64,000 nucleotides of DNA from Pseudoflavonifractor capillosus. Its GTDB lineage: Bacteria; Bacillota; Clostridia; Oscillospirales; Oscillospiraceae. The notes beneath the pieces are model-generated. The model made no database searches. It was given only the letters and a program-made list of their open reading frames with translations, and was not told the DNA's origin. Where the stretch lies: positions 1 through 64,000 of the forward strand of contig NZ_JACSNZ010000008.1 of the NCBI RefSeq assembly GCF_016902575.1, in the 5' to 3' direction. Position numbers and translations under genes: made by a program. Positions within the stretch are counted from its first letter, which is position 1; every line of letters starts with the position of its first letter. Shown here one piece after another: positions 52,383 through 60,500 of the stretch.

Positions 52383-54237
52383 AAACTTCACCTTTTTTGA
52401 CTAAATAGGCCAAATAGTCATTAATACTCTGTTGGAAATCTTCTTGAGACAATTTGCTATAATCTGTCTTCATATATGCTTCGCACAACCATTCATCTTT
52501 GTCGGTTACACAATGTCGTGCGCTTAAACCATCTTCGACATCTCTATTTCGATACAGAGAGATCCACTGAGCCTCAATGGCTAACCATTTCCCATAAACA
52601 TCCACTCGACCCAGTTTTTTGCGTTTTACAAATCCGTCATCTTTGCAGTAACCGAAGAAAGTTTCGCGGGTAATATCATGCGGGCGGTGAGCTTTCCACA
52701 CCATAACACATACGTTTGTCCCCGTGGGGTAGAAGATATCGTCGGGCATAGAAAACACGGCATCAAGAGTATGTTTTTGGAACAGTCGAGTTCGGACATC
52801 CTTGAACTTATTGCCGATTGCGCAGCTCATGGGGACAACTACAACGCCGGTTCCATCAACAGCAAGAATATCTAGCAAGTGTTCCACAAACTCCAGTTCG
52901 ACCACATCATCTTGAGAGTATGGTGGGTTGATTAGACCAATATTGATATTTTTACTCTTTAGTTTGCGGACGATTTCAGGTTTAAAGCAATCTCCGTGTT
53001 CAATGTTTGATTTGCCATCTTTGCGGATAATCATATTGGCAACCGCTAAAGTATACAACTCATCATCAAACTCCACGCCATACAATCCGTCTTCTCTAAT
53101 GCGTTCTACCTCTTCCGGATTGGCATCCTTGAACATCATACTCATTGCGGTCACGAGAAAGGAGCCGGAGCCGCAGCAGATATCTACAACGCGGCTGTTC
53201 TTGTTGACACCGGCCAGGTTGCACATAAACTCGGTCAAATGTTGTGGGGTCAGAACAATACCGAGGCCGCTACCGTCACCACCGGAATATTTGATAAACT
53301 CGTGGTAGAAAACACCTAGAGCGTCAATGGTGCTGTCGGCGTGATCCATCATGGGTTTGATTTTCATTTCGAGTTCTTCAATGTACCAGACAATGGATTT
53401 CTTGTTTCCGAGAGGAATAGCCGCAAACTTGGAGTTGTCCAACAGGTTCTTAAATGCCTGTTTGATATACTGGATACGGTTATACTTGATACCGCTGTCG
53501 CGGAGCACATTGTCGATTGCGGTTGTAATGTTGGTGATAACGCTGTTGAAGGAGGGCAGATTGATATATGTCTTTGCGAAGTCATCATCGTTTAGCGCGA
53601 TAAGGATACCGGCGATGAAAATCGGCTTGTGCCGCTCAGTCATTTTGATTTCACGCAGATACTCGTGCATATCAATAGCGGTTTCACGGATGCTGTCAAG
53701 GGAGTATTCGCGCTGAATCTTTTTGCCCTTAACCAAGTCGACATAGTTTTTGGGCTCCAGAATAATATCTCTGGCCTTACGCAGCTCAGTGTAATCATCT
53801 TGGCCTTTGCTCCAAAGGAACGCACTTGCGCGTAGGGTTTCACGCTTGGTCCCGCTAACTGCAACGGCGATAACATTGTAGTCCTCTTTCAGAAACTTGG
53901 CATAATACAGCGCGCCATCGACGGCGTAATCCTTGGGATGATCGCGTTCTATTGTCTCGTGCTTCGCAACAGACTTTTTGCACTCGACAACAATAATGGT
54001 AGTCACATCATCCTTAAATGTGATAATGAATTCTGGCAGAGCCTTGCCAGAACCGCCGAGCGAGAAGTCATCCAAAGCACAGACTTTTGGTTTTCCTCCC
54101 GCCTTTTTTAGTAACCGTTCCACCTTGTCGACATCCGCAACATCACCCTGAGGAAAGACAAAGCCAAAATCGTTTTCTCCAATATTGCACTTCATGCTTT
54201 GAAGTGTGATGCTTTCTGTATATTGTTCAATAGGCAT
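52372..54237 (-). CDS. Nuclease-methyltransferase fusion subunit of a BcgI-like system
   Basis: A 621-residue protein. The N-terminal domain has a PD-(D/E)xK pattern: Pro68-Glu69 in LPEFIITFKD and Glu85-Cys-Lys87 in IIVVECKKS. From about 200 it is an N6-adenine methyltransferase of the HsdM kind: motif I VVDICCGSGSFL (351-361) and catalytic NPPY (437-440). Together with the two-domain specificity subunit this matches BcgI, which cuts both sides of its site; both subunits have comparable size to BcgI A and B. No separate hsdR exists. The ATG at 54237 follows GGAGG by eight bases; the gene overlaps the regulator by 11 bases. Confidence 0.88.
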   Translation of the reverse strand: MPIEQYTESITLQSMKCNIGENDFGFVFPQGDVADVDKVERLLKKAGGKPKVCALDDFSLGGSGKALPEFIITFKDDVTTIIVVECKKSVAKHETIERDHPKDYAVDGALYYAKFLKEDYNVIAVAVSGTKRETLRASAFLWSKGQDDYTELRKARDIILEPKNYVDLVKGKKIQREYSLDSIRETAIDMHEYLREIKMTERHKPIFIAGILIALNDDDFAKTYINLPSFNSVITNITTAIDNVLRDSGIKYNRIQYIKQAFKNLLDNSKFAAIPLGNKKSIVWYIEELEMKIKPMMDHADSTIDALGVFYHEFIKYSGGDGSGLGIVLTPQHLTEFMCNLAGVNKNSRVVDICCGSGSFLVTAMSMMFKDANPEEVERIREDGLYGVEFDDELYTLAVANMIIRKDGKSNIEHGDCFKPEIVRKLKSKNINIGLINPPYSQDDVVELEFVEHLLDILAVDGTGVVVVPMSCAIGNKFKDVRTRLFQKHTLDAVFSMPDDIFYPTGTNVCVMVWKAHRPHDITRETFFGYCKDDGFVKRKKLGRVDVYGKWLAIEAQWISLYRNRDVEDGLSARHCVTDKDEWLCEAYMKTDYSKLSQEDFQQSINDYLAYLVKKGEVYES

Positions 54238-54526
54238 TTTTCTTTCCTCCAACCAATTTCTCAATTTCTTCCATCTTGGCAATTACTGCGTTTCCGGTTT
54301 GGGTGACGCGGTAACTGCCTTTTTTCTTTTGCTCTACACACCCTACTGACTGCAATGCTTGCAGCCATTTGTTTACCGTCGCTGGACTGCTGCCGTACTC
54401 AACGGCGATCTCTTCTTGTGAAAAGTTGATAGTTGCGCCGCGTGAAGTCGTCTGCTCCTGACCCTTCAGCCAGTTCAGAAAGCGGTACTCCTTTGATCCA
54501 AACAATTGTATGGACTTGTTCGACAC
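54227..54526 (-). CDS. Small winged-helix transcriptional regulator, possible RM controller
   Basis: A 99-residue protein. Residues 34-80 form a helix-turn-helix and wing (FSQEEIAVEYGSSPATVNKW, LQSVGCVEQKKKGSYRVT). It is not a typical Xre-like controller protein. GTG start at 54526, nine bases after GGTG. Its stop overlaps the methyltransferase start, so it is coupled to the RM genes; two matched palindromes in its promoter suggest that it controls its own operon, thereby delaying or limiting nuclease expression after transfer. Confidence 0.75.
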   Translation of the reverse strand: MSNKSIQLFGSKEYRFLNWLKGQEQTTSRGATINFSQEEIAVEYGSSPATVNKWLQALQSVGCVEQKKKGSYRVTQTGNAVIAKMEEIEKLVGGKKNAY

Positions 54527-54543
54527 GGCGATATCACCTCATT

Positions 54544-54612
54544 CCTATAATATTTTATAGGATTTTAATTGTTAAATATAATATATTATACTATAAAAAA
54601 TTATAGTGTCAA
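54544..54612 (-). promoter_or_regulatory. RM promoter with two CTATAA-N4-TTATAG operators
   Basis: Minus strand: TTGACA (54607-54612), 16-base spacer, TATAAT (54585-54590). The spacer itself is a perfect palindrome CTATAA-N4-TTATAG (54591-54606). A second copy, CCTATAA-N4-TTATAGG (54544-54561), lies downstream of the -10, with centres 46 bp apart. The -10 lies in a further palindrome (54577-54590). Confidence 0.7.
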
Positions 54613-54618
54613 GAGCAT

Positions 54619-54648
54619 AAAAGAGGGAGCAGCATTAGCTGTTCCCTC
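54619..54648 (-). terminator. Terminator of rep
   Basis: An 11-bp stem with one mismatch (54623-54633 with 54638-54648), then TTTTATG on the minus strand. It separates rep from the RM promoter. Confidence 0.75.
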
Positions 54649-54654
54649 TCTCAC

Positions 54655-55632
54655 TTAAAATGGTAGACCCTCGTCCTCGTTGATCTCGGTGAAGCCGGAC
54701 AATGTCTCCTGTGCTGGCACCGGCTCGGCGTTGCAGCCCTCGGCGGTGTACTCAACCACATGGTGAATACGGCGCAGGAAAGCCTTCCATGTCAATGGCT
54801 CGTCCATTTGTACCCAACGGTACTGATTTTCAAGCGGCACATTTGAAATGAGATACACCTTGGTATAGCAGGCCTGCCTATTAGCATAACGGCAGGGAAG
54901 CATTAGAGGATAGCCATCAAGGTAATTGAGCATATCGGAAATACGCAGCTGAGAGCGGAACTCATCAAAGACGATTATATCCTCGCCGTTGTACCGCTCA
55001 AATGGGTGGTCGTAGTCGGTCACGCGACAAACCTTGTCGTAACCGTACTCCTCCATAACCCCACGAGTCTTGCCGGTCCCAGTAGGACCCCAAATATATG
55101 TAACATTGAGCATTCTGAACTCGGTGGCGTATTTTTCAGCCTTTAAGGTCTGGCGCACGCGCTCGATTTTGTCCAAGTACATCATCGCGCGGGGGTGTAT
55201 CTCCAAGATTTCCAAATCAGTTGCGCCCTCTTTGACCATCTGGTAGAGGTCATTAAGGTCAGTACGCTTTCCTTGGTGTTCTTCCGGGATTTCACCCCAC
55301 TCCTCAAAGGTCCCAGGTATGCGTGTCCCGTGCTTGGTGTTGTGCTCCCATTTGCCGGACTTAGAAATATAGTCACGGTTTTGGGCTGAACTTCCGCGTG
55401 CAGTTTCAAGGTGCGCTTCCGGGAAGTGCGCTTTGAGGGTGGAAAAGCGGACGGCGCTGGAGAACGCCGCGTATATGTGTGTATGGTGAGTATGGCCTGC
55501 TTCGTCTGCCATACAGTAGTAAACGAGAGATTTTAAGGTTTTTAACTCGTTGGCTATATGTGTATGTGTAAACCCTTTTTCAATGGGATTATTGATTGTC
55601 AGTTGCCACTTGCGGCATTGAGTGTCGCTCAT
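54655..55632 (-). CDS. rep: CRESS-type replication initiator (HUH endonuclease plus SF3 helicase)
   Basis: A 325-residue rolling-circle Rep of the kind found in CRESS-DNA viruses and related bacterial plasmids. Motif I is WQLTINN (9-15); motif II has the metal pair His50-x-His52 in HTHHTHIYAAF after Glu44; motif III has Tyr88-x-x-Lys91 (DYISKSG) with the nicking tyrosine. The helicase part has Walker A GPTGTGKT (182-189), Walker B IIVFDEF (219-225) and motif C YLISN (Asn264). All key residues are present. The ATG at 55632 follows AGGAGG by seven bases. A matching stem-loop origin lies 53 bases upstream. Confidence 0.92.
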   Translation of the reverse strand: MSDTQCRKWQLTINNPIEKGFTHTHIANELKTLKSLVYYCMADEAGHTHHTHIYAAFSSAVRFSTLKAHFPEAHLETARGSSAQNRDYISKSGKWEHNTKHGTRIPGTFEEWGEIPEEHQGKRTDLNDLYQMVKEGATDLEILEIHPRAMMYLDKIERVRQTLKAEKYATEFRMLNVTYIWGPTGTGKTRGVMEEYGYDKVCRVTDYDHPFERYNGEDIIVFDEFRSQLRISDMLNYLDGYPLMLPCRYANRQACYTKVYLISNVPLENQYRWVQMDEPLTWKAFLRRIHHVVEYTAEGCNAEPVPAQETLSGFTEINEDEGLPF

Positions 55633-55684
55633 AAAATGCCTCCTTTGCTTAATATTGTTTGATTTGCGGCTTGCGACAGAAGTG

Positions 55685-55712
55685 TGCAAGGGGGTAATAC
55701 TGACCCCTTGCA
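55685..55712 (-). other. Stem-loop origin with CRESS nonanucleotide
   Basis: Minus strand: stem TGCAAGGGG (55704-55712) with CCCCTTGCA (55685-55693), and loop TCAGTATTAC (55694-55703). The loop holds CAGTATTAC, agreeing with the CRESS origin nonamer NANTATTAC. Rep would nick between 55696 and 55695 (CAGTATT/AC). It lies just upstream of rep. Confidence 0.85.
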
Positions 55713-55742
55713 AAAAGAGCAGGGAGGGTAAACCCTCCCTGC
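55712..55742 (-). terminator. Terminator after the FtsK-like gene
   Basis: An 11-bp perfect stem (GCAGGGAGGGT, 55719-55729 with 55732-55742), then TCTTTTT on the minus strand, directly in front of the origin. Confidence 0.8.
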
Positions 55743-55758
55743 CCCGCCCGCCGATCGC

Positions 55759-56508
55759 TTAGGCTTCGCCCGCGTCGGTGGGCGGTGATGGTGCTAATAA
55801 CCGGCGTTTAATGTAGCTATTGAGTTTGCCGGTATCGGTGACACGCGGAACTTGAATATGGTATAGACCTTGGCCGTCCAGAAAGAAATATCCCTGTCCG
55901 CGCGCATTGTTGTAGGTCATTTGATTCCGGTAGTCAGGTACAAGCATGGCCTTTTGCTCTTTTGAAAGATTACCCAGCATGAGAATAGCCCCAAATTGGT
56001 CGCGCGCGCCTGCACGGAAATATTCAGCGTCTGCGCGTTGGATACCGATAATCAGGTGGACCCCTAAGGAGCGTCCCATCAGGAGGATGTTTCCTACCTT
56101 GCGTTTTACTTCCTCGGCAGCTTTTTTGTCCAGCGAGGATATAAGGGCACCATACTCGTCAATGAGTAGAAACAGCCTGTGCTGATTCCGTTCGGGCTCA
56201 TTTGCTTCCAGCCGGATAGAGAACTCCTGATACACGGCGTCGATGCCGTCAAGGGCCGCGATAAAACCATAGAAACCGCTGCACCCGTCGAACTGACCGA
56301 ATCCCGATTTTTTGTAGTCACAGATAACCAGTTGAGTCGTACCCTCGTACCGTGCTATTTTGCCCAGTAAGAGTGCCAGAGCGTAGGTCTTGCCGCTCCC
56401 AGTGGCTCCAACACACAACAAGTGGGGATAGGAATCAAGGTCTACGGATATGTAGACCTTGATTCCGCGGTTCACTAACTGAGCATCATACAAGAATGGT
56501 ATAGACAT
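55759..56508 (-). CDS. FtsK/SpoIIIE-type DNA translocase (TraB-like)
   Basis: A 249-residue single ATPase domain. Walker A is VGATGSGKTYAL (about residues 33-44), Walker B LFLLIDEYGAL; IIGIQRADAEYFRAGARDQFG resembles the FtsK-HerA core with its QRP-like loop. There is no membrane segment and no gamma domain. The ATG at 56508 shares a base with the stop of the preceding gene (TGATG), so the two are coupled. In small Gram-positive mobile elements such proteins pump or couple DNA for conjugation; here a transfer role is inferred. Confidence 0.85.
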   Translation of the reverse strand: MSIPFLYDAQLVNRGIKVYISVDLDSYPHLLCVGATGSGKTYALALLLGKIARYEGTTQLVICDYKKSGFGQFDGCSGFYGFIAALDGIDAVYQEFSIRLEANEPERNQHRLFLLIDEYGALISSLDKKAAEEVKRKVGNILLMGRSLGVHLIIGIQRADAEYFRAGARDQFGAILMLGNLSKEQKAMLVPDYRNQMTYNNARGQGYFFLDGQGLYHIQVPRVTDTGKLNSYIKRRLLAPSPPTDAGEA

Positions 56509-57092
56509 CAAAAATCATCATCAGCAATATCGCTGCCGGTAGGAGGAAGATCGAAACGGTGGACAAAATCGGCCACCTTTTTGCTGTCAACCCACACAAA
56601 ATCAAATACAATGTATGAATTACTTTCCTTTATATCAAGCAGATATAGTGTGGGTGTCCCATCTGTGAAAGCAGGATGTGCTACATTGGGAAGCATACCA
56701 CGGCGCAGATCATCACTAAGCAAATCTTGGAGAACTCGCCGCTCCTGTGAGAGCGTTGTAGCAGATAGATCGCTTTTACTAAGCCGCAGTAAGCCAATCT
56801 CCACAACGGTATGTCCGTTGCAATTATATGTTTTCCACTCCCAACGGGGGTAATAGTGATACTGACCGGTTTCCTCTATAGGGAAAGAATCGTAGTATAA
56901 GTCTCGAAAGACAGAGAGTTTATCCTTCAAAGTGGTACAAGCACCTTCCAAAAACGCTCCTGCCACAGATGCAATTTCAAAGGGTGTTGGAGTAGACCGG
57001 TTAAAAAGTATAGGAACAGTCAACATAGCCAGTAAAATCAGCGCAGCAGTGTTAGTATGATCAGCAAAGACCAGTACGGCAACAACAAACAA
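56508..57092 (-). CDS. Membrane-anchored hypothetical protein of the element (start uncertain)
   Basis: A product of about 194 residues with one or two N-terminal membrane segments (LFVVAVLVFA and AALILLAMLTVPILF), then a soluble domain of about 150 residues. No family is recognised. The TTG at 57092 is the only in-frame start I find, without a clear ribosome-binding site; the frame stays open to about 57180, past attR, with hydrophobic codons (GGAVSFINDAAAF). In a circular form the 5' region would be joined to the attL side, so its start or promoter may differ from the integrated state. Coupled to the FtsK-like gene (TGATG). Confidence 0.6.
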   Translation of the reverse strand: MFVVAVLVFADHTNTAALILLAMLTVPILFNRSTPTPFEIASVAGAFLEGACTTLKDKLSVFRDLYYDSFPIEETGQYHYYPRWEWKTYNCNGHTVVEIGLLRLSKSDLSATTLSQERRVLQDLLSDDLRRGMLPNVAHPAFTDGTPTLYLLDIKESNSYIVFDFVWVDSKKVADFVHRFDLPPTGSDIADDDF

Positions 57093-57136
57093 AAAAGTTG
57101 CCGCAAAGGCGGCTGCGTCGTTTATAAACGATACTG

Positions 57137-57147
57137 CTCCACCAAAA
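57137..57147 (+). other. attR core
   Basis: CTCCACCAAAA, identical to attL (51211-51221). To its right begins the native ssrA terminator; to its left is element DNA. Confidence 0.8.
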
Positions 57148-57181
57148 TAAAAGCACCTGCTCTCGCAGGTGCTTTTATTTT
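57144..57181 (+). terminator. Displaced native terminator of ssrA
   Basis: A perfect 17-bp stem (57144-57160 with 57165-57181, loop TCTC), A-rich before and T-rich after. With the element removed it would directly follow the CCA end of ssrA. Confidence 0.82.
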
Positions 57182-57182
57182 G

Positions 57183-57295
57183 TGAGCCACAGGCTCATTT
57201 CAATGCTCAGCGGAAGTCAATTCCGCCTGCGCCAAGGTTTTCGCCCACGGCGAAAACACTTGTACGGCGCAAAAGCGCCGCCCCACCGTGTGGGG
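57183..57295. other. Array of five short hairpins
   Basis: Five small stem-loops in a row: TGAGCC/GGCTCA (57183-57197), GCGGAA/TTCCGC (57210-57226), GTTTTCGCC/GGCGAAAAC (57237-57257), CGGCGC/GCGCCG (57265-57280), CCCCAC/GTGGGG (57281-57295). Loops are 3-5 bases. No gene. The rest of 57296-57447 shows nothing I recognise. Confidence 0.7.
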
Positions 57296-57447
57296 CCCCA
57301 TCTTCTCTTGGCATCTATATTGTTGGGTTGATACAAACATCCACTTCCCTGCTCTTGAGATCATTCTTATGAAAAAGCAACATATGTCACAGCTACTTGG
57401 AAATTGGCGTGTGAAAATCTGTGTGGAATGGAAAACTTTATACTTTC

Positions 57448-57476
57448 ATTGATGCAAGACATGAAAAATGCTAAAA
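57448..57476 (+). promoter_or_regulatory. Promoter of the surface protein gene
   Basis: TTGATG (57448-57453), 17-base spacer, TAAAAT (57471-57476). Confidence 0.65.
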
Positions 57477-57538
57477 TAGAGTACAAGTATATATCTATAT
57501 TTTGCGAAAAAGAAACACTGCAATAAGGAGGAGTTTTT

Positions 57539-60500
57539 ATGACTCGACCCAAAACACTTCACCGATGGTTGGCGATACTTCTATCGCTGGTATTGGTCAT
57601 GGGTATGATGCCAGCAACGGTATTCGCTGCCGATGATCGTGCAGCCCATACCGGCACCGACGGGCATACCACTACTTTACAGGATGGTACATCTGCTGCC
57701 ATTCCTGGAGAAGGTACGCAGGAAAGTCCCTATCAAATCGGAACAGCCCAGCAGCTTATGGACTTTGCCGCACTGGTCAACGCCGGAAACAATGGGGCGT
57801 ATGCAGTGCTGACCGCTGATATTCACATGAGCAGTCAAAGCTGGGCCGGTATCTCCGGAAATGGTTCTTACACCGGTGTATTTGACGGTAAGGGATATAC
57901 CATTTCCAACCTCACCGGCACGGAAGGTCTTTTTGTGAACAATGCCGGCACCGTGAAAAATGTGTGGCTTAAGAATGTTTCTCTGACAAAAAATGGTGGA
58001 AACCTGGGCGCCGTTGTAGGCATGAACACAGGAACGGTGTTCAACTGTGTTTCCTCCGGCAGCATTACCGGCACCGGCAGCGAGGCGTATTCCATTGGTG
58101 GCCTTGTAGGACACAACAACGGGGGCACACTGAGCGGCAGCGCTTCCTCCTGCACAGTGCGCGGTAGCACTGCTGGTGGGCTGACCGGCTCCAACTGGAA
58201 CAAGTCTTCAAGTAACTACGGCAAAATCATCGCCTGCATCTACACGGGAACTGCTTCCAAGCCCGTGGAAGGAGATCGTCGTTACGGCCAGGACACCAAT
58301 GTATATTACAGAGAACAAGCCGGCACATGGAAATCCTATCCCGACAATGGAACAGCCGATGAGGGTACGCTTTTGGACATCGTAAACAGCTACATTTCCA
58401 ACAATGGCGGTGCGTTTTTCCTCAAAGGCGACGGCACAGCCTATCCCTCAGGTGTGGTATCCTATTTGGATTATACCCAGGATGGTTTTGTCACCAGATA
58501 TATCGATACATATACTGTCATCAACAGTGAGATTCCCCAAACTGCATGGACAGACGGCTGGTATGTGGTGGACGGCGAGGTGACCATCGACAGCCGTGTG
58601 ACAATAACCGGCGATGTGAAGCTGATTTTGAAGAATGGGGCAGACCTTACCGCCAATGACGGAATCCATGTATCCAGTGAAGATAGCTTCACCCTCTATG
58701 CCCAGTCCGCCGGAGTCGGCATGGGTACCCTGGTCGCTACCGGCCCTTCCAATCAGGCTGGTATCGGTGGCGGAAAAGAGGAATCATGTGGTGAAATTAT
58801 CATCAACGGGGGAACCATAACCGCAAACGGTGGCAGGTACGCAATGGGCCTGGGTGGCAATCCAAACGGAACCGGCGGTAATATTACTGTGAATGGCGGA
58901 ACGGTTATGGCGCAAGGCGGAGATGGCTATTCATCTGGATGGAGTACCACGCCAGGCGGTCCCGGTCTTGCGGTTGGTCAGTCTGGCATTGTCACCATCC
59001 ATGGGGGCAATGTCATTGCAACCGGAGGAAATGGGTCCAAAGATATATTTGCGGCACCAGGAGGTGTGGGAATCAAAACCGGAACCAACGGCGAAACCCA
59101 TATTACCGCTGGCTTTGTGAATGCGCAACCTGGAGCCTGGGAGAGCATCGGCATTGCCGGAAACTTTTCCACAGGCCCCAATGGCAATGCTGTTATCGTG
59201 ACGCAAAATATTGAAAACAATTCCAATTCTCAGGATTGGAACGGTCTCTTCTTTATCGAAAATGCCGTGGGCGCTCTGGATAAAGGGGTTATATACGGTC
59301 AAACCGTTACCCCGACCTGTGACTTTACTGTACCTTCTGGTGTTACTGTAACCATAGAAAAAACACAAAGTCTGGTCATTTCTCAGGGCATCACCATGAC
59401 AAATGATGGTACCATCATCAATAGCGGAACTATCAACAATCAGGGAACAATTAGTAATAGTGGCAGTCTTCAGGTCGAATCCGGCGGTATATACGATGGC
59501 AATCAGCCCAGCGGGAACGCCGTTACCTATCAGATCGACTGGGACACCAACGGTGACGGCACTGTGGACGACACTACCTATGTGGCCTACGGCGAGACTC
59601 CCAGCCACACAGACGGCAGCAAGGAAGGCAATGCCCAGTACAGCTATCAATTTGCCGGGTGGACTCCCACTCTGGCTCAGGTGATCGGCACAGCCACCTA
59701 CACCGCACAGTTTACCCAGAATGTGAACTCCTACCAGGTCACCGTCCCCTCTGACCCAGGATATTCCGTAGCATATACGGGCAACACCACGTTGGAGTAT
59801 GGCCGCACCTTCACCTTCAGCCTGGACATTGCCCAGGGCTACTACAAAGCCCCCGACTTTGCTGTAAAGGCCAATGGCACTGCTTTGACCCCCGACACAG
59901 AGGGCAACTACACTGTACAGGTGTTGAATGATACCCAAATTACCATCGAAGGCGTTGCTCAGGAGGCTGCTCTGGCCGCGCCTGCGGTGGACACCCACGG
60001 CTACAACTCGGAGTGGACCGCCAATGACGTGACCCTCACCCCCTCTGCCACGGCTGACAGCGGCATTGCCTACTACGAGTACTCCAAAGATAACGGCCAG
60101 AGCTGGACCCAACTCTCGGGCAGCAGCCTGACCATTTCTGAGAGCTTCTTTGCCACCGACTACATCTTCCGGGCTGTCTCCCATGCAGGCAACATTAGCG
60201 CAGCCAGCGAACCTGTCACTGTGAAGCTGGACAAGGATCCCGTCTCCATCACACTCACCGGAAACACCCAGGACTATCTCCAGACGGACACCCTGGAAAT
60301 CCTGGTCAACATTGGGCTTTCCGGATGTTCCAGACTGGAGATCAAGAACGAGGACGGTACCTGGACTGCCATCGAACCCTCCGGCGGCTTCGTAACCCCC
60401 GTTGAATATCCCATTACGGAAAACGGCACCTATACCTTCCGAGCCATCAGCGGTGCAGGTGTGGTTGGCGCAGAACAGAGCATCACCTACACCAACATTG

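Larger units (their letters stand above)
51219..57147 (-). mobile_element. CRESS-Rep integrative element in ssrA
   Basis: A 5.9-kb, AT-richer segment bounded by the 11-bp core CTCCACCAAAA. All genes run on the minus strand toward ssrA: membrane protein, FtsK-like ATPase, CRESS-type Rep with a stem-loop origin, winged-helix regulator, nuclease-methyltransferase fusion and specificity subunit. Joining the two ends rebuilds an ssrA 3' end followed at once by its own terminator. No tyrosine or serine integrase is present. A hairpin at 51299-51333 (AGAGCGGTCAAGG/CCTTGGCCGCTCT), next to the hsdS stop, can end the RM transcript. Confidence 0.85.

Noticed and set aside
51333-54237. A classical type I RM system with lost hsdR
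   Set aside because: The methyltransferase has its own PD-(D/E)xK-like domain and both subunits have BcgI-like sizes, so a type IIB system explains the missing hsdR better.
57144-57181. The 38-base palindrome as the replication origin of the element
   Set aside because: The loop is TCTC, not a CRESS nonamer, and it lies outside attR; it fits the ssrA terminator. The true origin candidate is at 55685-55712.
57183-57295. CRISPR array
   Set aside because: The stems differ in sequence from one another; there is no constant repeat with spacers and no cas gene.
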